This document shows positions 10,532 to 17,262 of a stretch of 17,797 nucleotides of DNA, piece after piece. The DNA lies in contig CAYGGG010000015.1 in assembly GCA_964349455.1 (NCBI GenBank), positions 1 through 17,797 of the forward strand, read 5' to 3'. Source of the DNA: CSSED10-109M sp964349455. Lineage in GTDB: Bacteria; Bacillota_I; Bacilli_A; RF39; UBA660. Made by a program: the position numbers and the translations under genes. Within the stretch, counting starts at the first letter, position 1; each line of letters opens with the position of its first letter. The notes under the pieces are model-generated. The model ran no database searches. It had not been told where the DNA came from and saw only the letters and a program-made list of their open reading frames with translations.

Positions 10532-11362
10532 ATGATAAAAAAAGCCGTGATTCCAATTGCTGGTTTAGGAACAAGGTTACTGCCCTTTACCAAATCAGTC
10601 CCAAAAGAAATGATGCCAATTAACGGTAAACCAATTATTCATTATATTGTTGAAGAAGCAATTGAGGCTGGAATTGAAGAAATTTTATTTATTGTTAATC
10701 GTCATAAACGAGCCGTTGAAGATTATTTTGATTTAAATTTTGAATTAGAAGCTGTTTTAAAAGAAAAAAATGAATTAGAAAAATTAAAAAATATTCCAAA
10801 ACTAGAAAAAAAAGTAAAAATTAGTTATCTAAGACAAGCACAAGCTTCAGGTAGTGGTGCTTCAGTTAGATTAGCAAAAGATTTTGTTCAAAATCAGTTT
10901 TTTGCCGTTTTATATGGTGATGATCTTTTTGAAAAAAATGCTTTAAAACAAGTAATAAAAGTTCATCAAAAAACAAATGCCTCAGTTTTGGCCGTTAAAG
11001 AAATAACAGAAAATAAACAAGAATTTTATGGAATTGTTGAATCAGAAGACCAAAAATTAAAACAATTTTTTGAAAAACCAAAAAAAAATGAAACACTAAG
11101 TTGTCATGCTAGTTTAGGTCGTTATATTTTATCGCCAAATATTTTTGAAGAAATAAAGGGAGAATATGTTGGTGGTCAAGAAGTAATGTTAACAACTGCG
11201 TTTGAGCGACTGATGAAAAAAGAAGATTTCTATATCTGTGAAATAGAAGGAAATCATTATGATACTGGTAATTTAATTGATTATACTAAAGCAGTAATTG
11301 ATTTTGCACTAAAAGATGAAACAATGAAACAAGAAATAAAAAAACATATAAAGACAAGGTGA
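10532..11362 (+). CDS. galU: GalU-type UTP-glucose-1-phosphate uridylyltransferase
   Basis: A 276-residue nucleotidyltransferase, expected to make UDP-glucose from UTP and glucose-1-phosphate for glycolipid or cell-surface glycan synthesis. It shows the nucleotide-binding loop AGLGTRLLPFTK (10-21), the following PKEMMPI (24-30), RQ (101-102), YGDD (128-131), FEKP (180-183) and GRYILSP (196-202). The usual LGLGHAV segment reads SGSGASV (106-112). The region near the sugar site reads VMLTTA (218-223) and DTGNLIDY (244-251) rather than the common LTDA and DxGxxxGY, so substrate preference could differ. The in-frame start 36 bases upstream lies inside the small membrane gene; the ATG at 10532 with GGAG matches the family. 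The end abuts lepA. Confidence 0.9.
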   Translation: MIKKAVIPIAGLGTRLLPFTKSVPKEMMPINGKPIIHYIVEEAIEAGIEEILFIVNRHKRAVEDYFDLNFELEAVLKEKNELEKLKNIPKLEKKVKISYLRQAQASGSGASVRLAKDFVQNQFFAVLYGDDLFEKNALKQVIKVHQKTNASVLAVKEITENKQEFYGIVESEDQKLKQFFEKPKKNETLSCHASLGRYILSPNIFEEIKGEYVGGQEVMLTTAFERLMKKEDFYICEIEGNHYDTGNLIDYTKAVIDFALKDETMKQEIKKHIKTR

Positions 11363-11367
11363 AAAAA

Positions 11368-13152
11368 ATGATTAGAAACTTTTCAATTATTGCACATATC
11401 GATCATGGCAAAAGTACTTTAGCTGATCGTATTCTAGAAATAACTGGTGCGATTTCTGAAAGAGAAAGCAAAGAACAACTATTAGATAATATGGATATTG
11501 AACGTGAACGAGGAATTACAATTAAACTAAATGCTGTTCAATTAAAATATCATTATCAAAATCAGGAATATTTATTACATTTAATTGATACGCCTGGTCA
11601 TGTCGATTTTTCTTATGAAGTAAGTCGTAGTTTAGCAGCTTGTGAGGGAGCTGTTTTAGTGGTCGATGCGGCGCAAGGAATTGAAGCGCAAACATTAGCT
11701 AATCTTTATTTGGCCCTAGATAATGATTTAACAATTATACCAGTGATTAATAAAATTGATCTTCCTAATGCTGATATTGAAAGAGTAAAAAATGAATTAA
11801 AAACCATTGGTTTTAATGAAAATGAAATTATTATGGTAAGTGCTAAAACGGGTGAAGGTGTTAAAGAAATTATTGAAGCAATTATTGAAAATGTACCAGC
11901 ACCTGAAAAAGAAACAGATTCTAAATTAAAAGCCTTAATTTTTGATAGTTACTTTGATCCATACAAAGGAGTTGTCGCTTATATTCGTATTTTCTCTGGT
12001 CAAATAAAAATCGGTGATCAAATTAAAATGATGGCGACCAATGCTTCTTATTTTGTTAGTTCGGTTGGTGTTCATACCCCCTTTTTAGTTGAAAGAAAAG
12101 AATTATCATCTGGTGAGGTGGGGTTTGTTGCTGCTAGCATTAAAAAAATTGATGATGTTTTAGTTGGTGATACGATTACTTTAAAAAATGATCCAGTTGC
12201 CAAGCCTTTACCAGGATATAAAAGGATGCAATCAATGGTTTATTGTGGTTTGTTTCCAATTGAAACCAATAAATATAATAGTTTAAAAGAAGCATTGGAA
12301 AAATTAAAGTTAAATGATGCCGCCTTAGAATATACACCAGAAACTTCCAAAGCCCTAGGCTTTGGCTTTCGGGTTGGTTTTCTAGGACTTCTTCATATGG
12401 AAATAGTTGAAGAAAGATTAGAACGCGAGTTTAAACTAGATTTAATGGCAACTTCCCCTTCAGTTACTTATAAAATATTTTTAACTGATGAAACTGAAAT
12501 AGAAATTGATAGTCCGATTAAAATGCCAGATCGTACTAAAATAAAAGAAATCCACGAGCCCTACATCTTAACTAACATTTTTGTTCCAGAAGAGTATATT
12601 GGTGGGATTATGGAACTTTGTCAAAATAAAAGGGGCGAATATAAATCAATGGAGTATATTGATACGAAACGAGTAAATATTCATTATCGAATTCCACTTT
12701 CAGAAGTAATTTATGATTTTTTTGAAAAATTAAAATCAGTTAGTAAAGGCTATGCGTCACTTGATTATGAATTGGTTGGTTATCAAAAAAGTGATTTAGT
12801 GAAATTAGATATTTTATTAAATGGTGAATCAGTTGATGCTTTAAGTATTATTGTTCATCGTGATTCTGCTCAAAAAAGAGGAAGATTAGTGGTTGAGAGT
12901 TTACGCAAATTAATTCCAAGACAGCAATTTGAAGTGCCAATTCAAGCTAGTATTGGGAGTAAAGTAATTGCTAGAGCTGATATTAAAGCAATGCGTAAAA
13001 ATGTTTTAGCAAAATGCTATGGTGGTGATGTTTCCAGAAAACGAAAATTGCTTGAAAAGCAAAAAGAGGGCAAAAAGAAGATGAAGATGGTCGGTAGTGT
13101 TGAAGTGCCAGAGGAAGCTTTTTTAGCAGTGTTAAGAATTGATCAAGATTAG
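11368..13152 (+). CDS. lepA: Elongation factor 4 (LepA), ribosome back-translocase GTPase
   Basis: A 594-residue translational GTPase that acts on stalled or mistranslocated ribosomes and in initiation. GTP-binding motifs: AHIDHGKST (residues 9-17), RGIT (48-51), DTPGH (74-78) and NKID (128-131). The LepA-specific C-terminus is present, with KRKLLEKQKEGKKKMK and VEVPEEAFLAVL. Length matches the family (about 600). A GTG three codons upstream (11359) would overlap the galU TGA as GTGA, but the ATG at 11368 has AAGGTGA at the usual distance and gives the standard N-terminus. It lies in the pcrA-gltX operon. The gltX ribosome site AGGAGG overlaps its TAG stop. Confidence 0.96.
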   Translation: MIRNFSIIAHIDHGKSTLADRILEITGAISERESKEQLLDNMDIERERGITIKLNAVQLKYHYQNQEYLLHLIDTPGHVDFSYEVSRSLAACEGAVLVVDAAQGIEAQTLANLYLALDNDLTIIPVINKIDLPNADIERVKNELKTIGFNENEIIMVSAKTGEGVKEIIEAIIENVPAPEKETDSKLKALIFDSYFDPYKGVVAYIRIFSGQIKIGDQIKMMATNASYFVSSVGVHTPFLVERKELSSGEVGFVAASIKKIDDVLVGDTITLKNDPVAKPLPGYKRMQSMVYCGLFPIETNKYNSLKEALEKLKLNDAALEYTPETSKALGFGFRVGFLGLLHMEIVEERLEREFKLDLMATSPSVTYKIFLTDETEIEIDSPIKMPDRTKIKEIHEPYILTNIFVPEEYIGGIMELCQNKRGEYKSMEYIDTKRVNIHYRIPLSEVIYDFFEKLKSVSKGYASLDYELVGYQKSDLVKLDILLNGESVDALSIIVHRDSAQKRGRLVVESLRKLIPRQQFEVPIQASIGSKVIARADIKAMRKNVLAKCYGGDVSRKRKLLEKQKEGKKKMKMVGSVEVPEEAFLAVLRIDQD

Positions 13153-13161
13153 GAGGAAAAA

Positions 13162-14556
13162 ATGGTAAGAACAAGATTTGCACCTTCACCAACGGGGTAT
13201 ATGCATGTTGGTAATTTAAGAACGGCTTTGTTTGCTTATTTAATTTGTAAAAAAAATAATGGCCAATTTATTTTAAGAGTAGAAGATACGGATCAAAAAA
13301 GAACGGTTGAAGGAGCATTAGAATTTATTTATGATACCTTAAAGCTTTGTGGAATTGAGTTTGATGAAGGCCCTTTGAATGGTGGTCTTTATGGGCCTTA
13401 TGTGCAAAGTGAAAGATTAGATTTGTATTTAAAATATGCCAAAGAATTGGTTGAAAAAGAAAAAGCATATTATTGTTTTTGTAATGAAGAAAGATTAGAA
13501 AATTTAAGAAAAGAAGCTGAACAAAAAAAAGTTGCTTTTTTATATGATGGTCATTGTCGAAATTTAAATGAACAAGAAGTTGAAGAAAAATTAAAAAAAG
13601 AACCCGCTGTGATTAGACAAATGATCCCAAAAGAAGGCGTAACTGAATATGATGATTTGGTTTATGGTCATATGGTTTTTCAAAATAATTTATTAGAAGA
13701 TCAAATTTTAATTAAATCAGATGGATATCCAACTTATAATTTTGCCAATGTAATTGATGATCATTTAATGAAAATTACGCATGTTATTCGTGGTAATGAG
13801 TATTTAACGGCCACTCCTAAATATAATTTATTATATGAAAGTTTAGGATTTGAAAAACCAATTTTTATTCATTTGCCAATGGTTGTTGATGAAAATGGAA
13901 GAAAGTTGGGCAAAAGGCATGGTTCTGCTTCGTTTATCGATCTTTACCAATTAGGATATGTCCCGCAAGCAGTTGTTAATTATCTGGCCTTACTTGGTTG
14001 GAGTCCAACATCAACGCAAGAAATATTTTCAATTGAAGAGTTAATTACTCATTTTGATCCAAAAAGAATTAATCGCGCTCCGGCTATTTTTGATATTAAG
14101 AAATTAAATTGGATTAATGCTCAATATATTAAAAAATTAAGTTTTGAGGAACTTTATCAAATAACTTATCCTCATCTAGAAAAAAAATATGGACCTTCAG
14201 ATAAAGAGTGGGCAGAACATTTAATAAAAATATATCAAGACCATCTTGCTTATGGAGCTGAAATTGTTGAAGAGACAAAATTGTTTTTTGAAGATAATGA
14301 CGAAACACACGAGACTGATTTATCAGTTGTTAATTGTTTTTTTGAGAAGGTAAAAAAATTAGAACGATGGGAACCAGATTTAATTAAAGAAATGATTAAA
14401 GATGTTGGAATAGAATTAGGGATTAAGGGCAAAGACTTGTTTATGCCAATTCGAATTGCCGTTAGTGGCATGGCTCATGGTCCAGAATTACCAGACACAA
14501 TTTATTTGTTAGGTAAAGAAAAGGTAATTAAGAAGTTAGAGAAGTTTTCGGTATAA
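13162..14556 (+). CDS. gltX: Glutamyl-tRNA synthetase
   Basis: A 464-residue class I aminoacyl-tRNA synthetase that charges tRNA(Glu), and in many Bacillota also tRNA(Gln) for later amidation by GatCAB (not in this window). The HIGH signature is HVGN (residues 15-18) in FAPSPTGYMHVGN. The KMSKS loop reads KLGKR (248-252). RVEDTD (39-44) and the GNEYL segment (211-215) are typical. Cys105, Cys107 and Cys132 (CFC ... GHC) look like the zinc-binding knob of bacterial GluRS. The ATG at 13162 has a perfect AGGAGG (13151-13156). It is the last gene of the operon; the terminator stem straddles its stop codon. Confidence 0.97.
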   Translation: MVRTRFAPSPTGYMHVGNLRTALFAYLICKKNNGQFILRVEDTDQKRTVEGALEFIYDTLKLCGIEFDEGPLNGGLYGPYVQSERLDLYLKYAKELVEKEKAYYCFCNEERLENLRKEAEQKKVAFLYDGHCRNLNEQEVEEKLKKEPAVIRQMIPKEGVTEYDDLVYGHMVFQNNLLEDQILIKSDGYPTYNFANVIDDHLMKITHVIRGNEYLTATPKYNLLYESLGFEKPIFIHLPMVVDENGRKLGKRHGSASFIDLYQLGYVPQAVVNYLALLGWSPTSTQEIFSIEELITHFDPKRINRAPAIFDIKKLNWINAQYIKKLSFEELYQITYPHLEKKYGPSDKEWAEHLIKIYQDHLAYGAEIVEETKLFFEDNDETHETDLSVVNCFFEKVKKLERWEPDLIKEMIKDVGIELGIKGKDLFMPIRIAVSGMAHGPELPDTIYLLGKEKVIKKLEKFSV

Positions 14557-14568
14557 CGAAAACTTTTT
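14543..14568 (+). terminator. Terminator of the pcrA-gltX operon, with the gltX stop in its loop
   Basis: AGTTTTCG (14543-14550), loop GTATAA, CGAAAACT (14557-14564) and trailing T (14565-14568). An 8-bp perfect stem; the loop contains the gltX TAA (14554-14556). The T tract is short, but more T-rich sequence follows. Confidence 0.75.
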
Positions 14569-14601
14569 GAATTTTTCTGTTTTTTTTCGATATAACGAAA
14601 A
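14545..14601. repeat. Duplicated palindrome upstream of the second DUF4143 ATPase
   Basis: TTTTCG, then RTATAA, then CGAAAA occurs at 14545-14562 and again at 14584-14601, start to start 39 bases. The two differ at one base (G/A). Copy 1 is the core of the gltX terminator. Copy 2 ends four bases before the -35 of the next gene and, with flanking T and A, makes an 8-bp stem (14582-14589 / 14596-14603), but no T tract follows it on the + strand. Copy 2 is therefore more likely an operator or a remnant than a terminator. Confidence 0.75.
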
Positions 14602-14604
14602 AAC

Positions 14605-14632
14605 TTGACAAAACGCTATTTTTTGATAAAAT
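14605..14632 (+). promoter_or_regulatory. Promoter of the second DUF4143 ATPase
   Basis: -35 TTGACA (14605-14610), a 16-bp spacer and -10 TAAAAT (14627-14632). The start site, about 14639, coincides with the ribosome site AAGAGGTGAT (14639-14648). The leader is about 13 bases. Confidence 0.8.
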
Positions 14633-14651
14633 ATATTTAAGAGGTGATATT

Positions 14652-15854
14652 ATGATCAAGCGGGAAGTATATCTTTCTAAAATAAGACCTTTTTATGATG
14701 CTGATTTGATAAAAGTTTTAGTAGGAATTAGAAGATGTGGTAAATCAGTTATTTTGCAACAAATAATTGATGAATTAAAAAAGAATGGGGTTAAGGATAA
14801 TAATATTATCTATCTCAATTTTGAGTTGTTAGATTACAGTCATATAAAAAACGAAACAGATTTATTTAATTATGTAAAAAGTCAAATTAAGAATAAAAAA
14901 AAGTATTATTTGTTTTTTGATGAAATTCAAGAAGTAGAGAATTTTGAAAAAGCAATTAGTTCTTTTAAAGCTGGTTTAAATGTCAGCGTTTTTGTGACAG
15001 GGTCAAATGCAAAACTTTTGTCGGGCGAATTTGCGACTTATTTATCAGGGCGGTATGTTCAATTTAAGATAATGCCATTTTCATATTTAGAAGTTAAAAA
15101 ATTAAAAGAAAAAAATAAGCAAGAGTTTAATGAAAAAACATTTTTTGATTATTTAAAATGGGGTGGTATGCCACAACGTTTTATTTTTAAAAATGAAAAT
15201 GAAATCGCCGTTTATTTAAAAGATTTATATGATTCAATCATTTTAAAGGATATTGTACAACGAGCTAACATTAGAAATGTTAATATCTTAAATAATATTG
15301 TACAGTTTATGCTTGAAAATATTGGAAAAACATTTTCGGGCAATTCAATTATTAATTATTTAAAAAATGAAAAACGGCAAATATCTAATGAAGCTTTGTA
15401 TGGTTATTTAGAACATATTGTTTCATCAATGGTTTTTAACCGAGTTAATCGTTATCATATAAAGGGCAAAAAGGTGTTATCAACTTTTGAAAAATATTAT
15501 GTTGCGGATTTGGGAATAAAGAGCATTAAAAAGACAGAAGTTTCTCCTAATTTAGGGACATCATTAGAAAATATTGTTTACAATGAATTAATTGTTAGAG
15601 GGTATAATGTTTATGTGGGCAATATTGATGGCGACTTAGAAGTGGATTTTATTGCCACTAAAGAAAACGAAAAAAAGTATTTTCAAGTTACTTATTTGTT
15701 GAGCGATGAAAAAGTGGTTAATCGTGAATTTGGTGTTTATAAGAATATCAAAGATAATTATCAAAAATATGTTTTATCTTTAGATAAAATTGATTTAAGT
15801 CGTGATGGAATCATTCATAGAAATGTTATTGATTTTTTATTAGAAGAGGACTAA
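14652..15854 (+). CDS. AAA+ ATPase with DUF4143 nuclease-like C-terminal domain (second copy)
   Basis: A 400-residue protein with the same two-domain plan as the protein at 6927 but clearly a different subfamily. Walker A is GIRRCGKS (residues 25-32), Walker B LFFDEIQ (87-93, Asp90/Glu91), and TGSNA (116-120) is a sensor-like motif. In the C-terminal nuclease-like fold, Glu306 (SLEN) and Asp332 (LEVDF) are present, but the ExK position reads Gln345-Val-Thr347 (YFQVTY), so nuclease chemistry is doubtful. The ATG has an excellent ribosome site. The gene has a strong promoter of its own and ends in a bidirectional terminator: an independent single-gene unit. It may be regulated through the palindrome just upstream. 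The physiological role of this family is not established. Confidence 0.9.
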   Translation: MIKREVYLSKIRPFYDADLIKVLVGIRRCGKSVILQQIIDELKKNGVKDNNIIYLNFELLDYSHIKNETDLFNYVKSQIKNKKKYYLFFDEIQEVENFEKAISSFKAGLNVSVFVTGSNAKLLSGEFATYLSGRYVQFKIMPFSYLEVKKLKEKNKQEFNEKTFFDYLKWGGMPQRFIFKNENEIAVYLKDLYDSIILKDIVQRANIRNVNILNNIVQFMLENIGKTFSGNSIINYLKNEKRQISNEALYGYLEHIVSSMVFNRVNRYHIKGKKVLSTFEKYYVADLGIKSIKKTEVSPNLGTSLENIVYNELIVRGYNVYVGNIDGDLEVDFIATKENEKKYFQVTYLLSDEKVVNREFGVYKNIKDNYQKYVLSLDKIDLSRDGIIHRNVIDFLLEED

Positions 15855-15880
15855 AAAAGACACGAATTATCGTGTCTTTT
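15855..15880. terminator. Bidirectional terminator between convergent genes
   Basis: AAAAGACACGA (15855-15865), loop ATTA, TCGTGTCTTTT (15870-15880): an 11-bp perfect stem with T on the 3' side on both strands. It serves the + strand ATPase (stop 15852-15854) and the minus-strand gene, whose TAA (15869-15867) lies in the loop. Confidence 0.9.
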
Positions 15881-16367
15881 CATTTAAATATAATATTTTT
15901 TGATTAGGTCGTTTTACTTTAACATGATTTTCTTGTGCTTTTTTGATATTTTTTAAACTTGTATCTCCTGTAAAAGCATAACAATATTTTCGCGGACATT
16001 CTTTGCCCAAACAGTCTTCTTCCGGACACTCATCTAAGAAAAGCATTTCTTTTTCTTCTTCTTCAATTGCCATAATACTAGTTAAGAAAGATAGTGTACG
16101 ATCTTTAATTTCGCCATAATCAATTGCACCTTTTCCACTTTTCATAATAAGAAGACAAATACTAATGTAAGCATCATGAAATAAATCATCTAAACTAATA
16201 ACAGACTCTAAATCATCTTCGTGTAATTGTTCAATATCTTTTTTGATTGAATTAAAAATTGGAATGGCGATTGTTGAAACATGTTGTGCATTTTCTTTAT
16301 CAACTTCAATATCGATTTCCTCATTTATATAATCAAGAATTGACCAACCATCAATAAGTTCTTTCAT
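15867..16367 (-). CDS. Hypothetical protein with a regular C-x4-C-x4-C-x4-C motif
   Basis: A 166-residue, strongly acidic, soluble protein with no signal peptide or membrane segment. The N-terminal two-thirds looks helical (residues 1-108, ending in a run of glutamates). Four cysteines at 114, 119, 124 and 129 are each exactly five residues apart, flanked by prolines and charged residues (ECPEEDC, KECPRKYC), suggesting a metal or Fe-S site. A basic tail follows. The frame starts with TTG at 16370, but the next codon is ATG (16367) and has AGGGGGG six bases upstream, so 16367 is preferred. It has its own promoter, a terminator at its stop, and no obvious partner. I do not recognise the family. 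Confidence 0.85.
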   Translation of the reverse strand: MKELIDGWSILDYINEEIDIEVDKENAQHVSTIAIPIFNSIKKDIEQLHEDDLESVISLDDLFHDAYISICLLIMKSGKGAIDYGEIKDRTLSFLTSIMAIEEEEKEMLFLDECPEEDCLGKECPRKYCYAFTGDTSLKNIKKAQENHVKVKRPNQKILYLNEKTR

Positions 16368-16398
16368 CAAAAACCCCCCTTCTTTTTTTGATATCGTT

Positions 16399-16426
16399 AT
16401 TCTAGCACATTTTTCAAAAAAATCAA
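16399..16426 (-). promoter_or_regulatory. Minus-strand promoter of the cysteine-motif gene
   Basis: On the minus strand: TTGATT (16426-16421), a 16-bp spacer, TAGAAT (16404-16399), with an extended -10 TG at 16407-16406. The -35 overlaps the stop codon of the phosphoesterase gene. The leader would be about 25 bases. Confidence 0.65.
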
Positions 16427-17262
16427 GTATTTAGTCGATAAAAATTGAAAGATGGCCGATTAAATAGTCTTAAATTAAGAATTGAATTACCAATCCCACT
16501 TGAAACATATAAATCAGTTGTCTCCAATTGATAATACTCATTATAATATTTTTTAGATCCTTTTGGTAAAAATAATGGTCTTAAAAAAGGAATTTTTACC
16601 TGTCCACCATGGGAATGCCCCGCTAAAATTAAATCAAACTTCTGATAATCAAATTGTTCAATATAGTCTGGTTCATGAAGTAGTAATATTTTATATAAAT
16701 CACGATAATTAGGATTAATGTTTAAAAAATTTTCAAATGTTTTATATTTTTCACTGGCACTATTAACATCATAATTTGATGACATCCCAAATAATACAAT
16801 TGGTTCCGTTCCTTGATGATAAATTAATTCGATTTCGTTTTCAAGAATAATAAAACCACCATTTTCAGCAATCTTTTTCCAATTCTTTGAATCTTGATCA
16901 TGATTGCCCTCAATCATATACTTCCCCAAACTAGCATTCATTGTCATTAAAAGATTACTTAACTGATCTTCTTCATTTGTTTCTTGATCTAGTAAATCAC
17001 CAGTTAAAAAAATTATATCAGGTTCTAATTGATTAATTTTAGTTATTATTTGTTCTAACCTTGATGAGTTAATTACTTTATTATAGTGAATATCAGAAAG
17101 ATGAACAATTTTAAGACCATGAAAATGAGAAGCAATTTTATTGTTTTTAATTGGATATTCTTTAATAACAAGACCGCTTGTTCCAATATAGCGACTATAC
17201 AGAATAATTGTGATAAAAGAAAATAGTAATAAGATTGCTAAAAAAATTAATTTTGCTTTCAA
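16423..17262 (-). CDS. Membrane-anchored calcineurin-like metallophosphoesterase (YkuE/YaeI type)
   Basis: A 279-residue protein with an N-terminal membrane segment (about residues 4-22) and then a calcineurin-like metallophosphoesterase domain outside the membrane. Metal ligands in order: Asp57 and His59 (LSDIHYN), Asp89 (TGDLLD), Asn120 and His121 (GNHD), His196 (LLLHEPD), and His216 and His218 (AGHSHGGQ). The set is complete, so it should be active. Family members hydrolyse phosphodiesters or lipid pyrophosphates, but the substrate here cannot be read. The start is TTG at 17262 with a strong GGTGGTGAT before it; no ATG occurs until residue 106, after the membrane segment and the first metal motifs. 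The TTG overlaps the upstream TGA as TTGA, so it is co-translated with the protease gene. Confidence 0.92.
   Translation of the reverse strand: MKAKLIFLAILLLFSFITIILYSRYIGTSGLVIKEYPIKNNKIASHFHGLKIVHLSDIHYNKVINSSRLEQIITKINQLEPDIIFLTGDLLDQETNEEDQLSNLLMTMNASLGKYMIEGNHDQDSKNWKKIAENGGFIILENEIELIYHQGTEPIVLFGMSSNYDVNSASEKYKTFENFLNINPNYRDLYKILLLHEPDYIEQFDYQKFDLILAGHSHGGQVKIPFLRPLFLPKGSKKYYNEYYQLETTDLYVSSGIGNSILNLRLFNRPSFNFYRLNT

Noticed and set aside
11359..11367. GTG start for lepA overlapping the galU stop
   Set aside because: The ATG at 11368 has AAGGTGA at normal distance and gives the standard LepA N-terminus; GTG has no good site. It cannot be fully excluded.
12983..13192. Minus-strand frame spanning the lepA-gltX junction
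   Set aside because: Complement of the lysine-rich LepA tail; composition is an artefact of the coding strand.
14250..14471. Minus-strand 73-residue frame inside gltX
   Set aside because: Lies entirely within the gltX coding region and shows no independent support.
6927..15854. The two DUF4143 ATPases as a known anti-phage system
   Set aside because: No partner genes of a described defence system are present and the family is widespread outside defence islands; the label would be unsupported.
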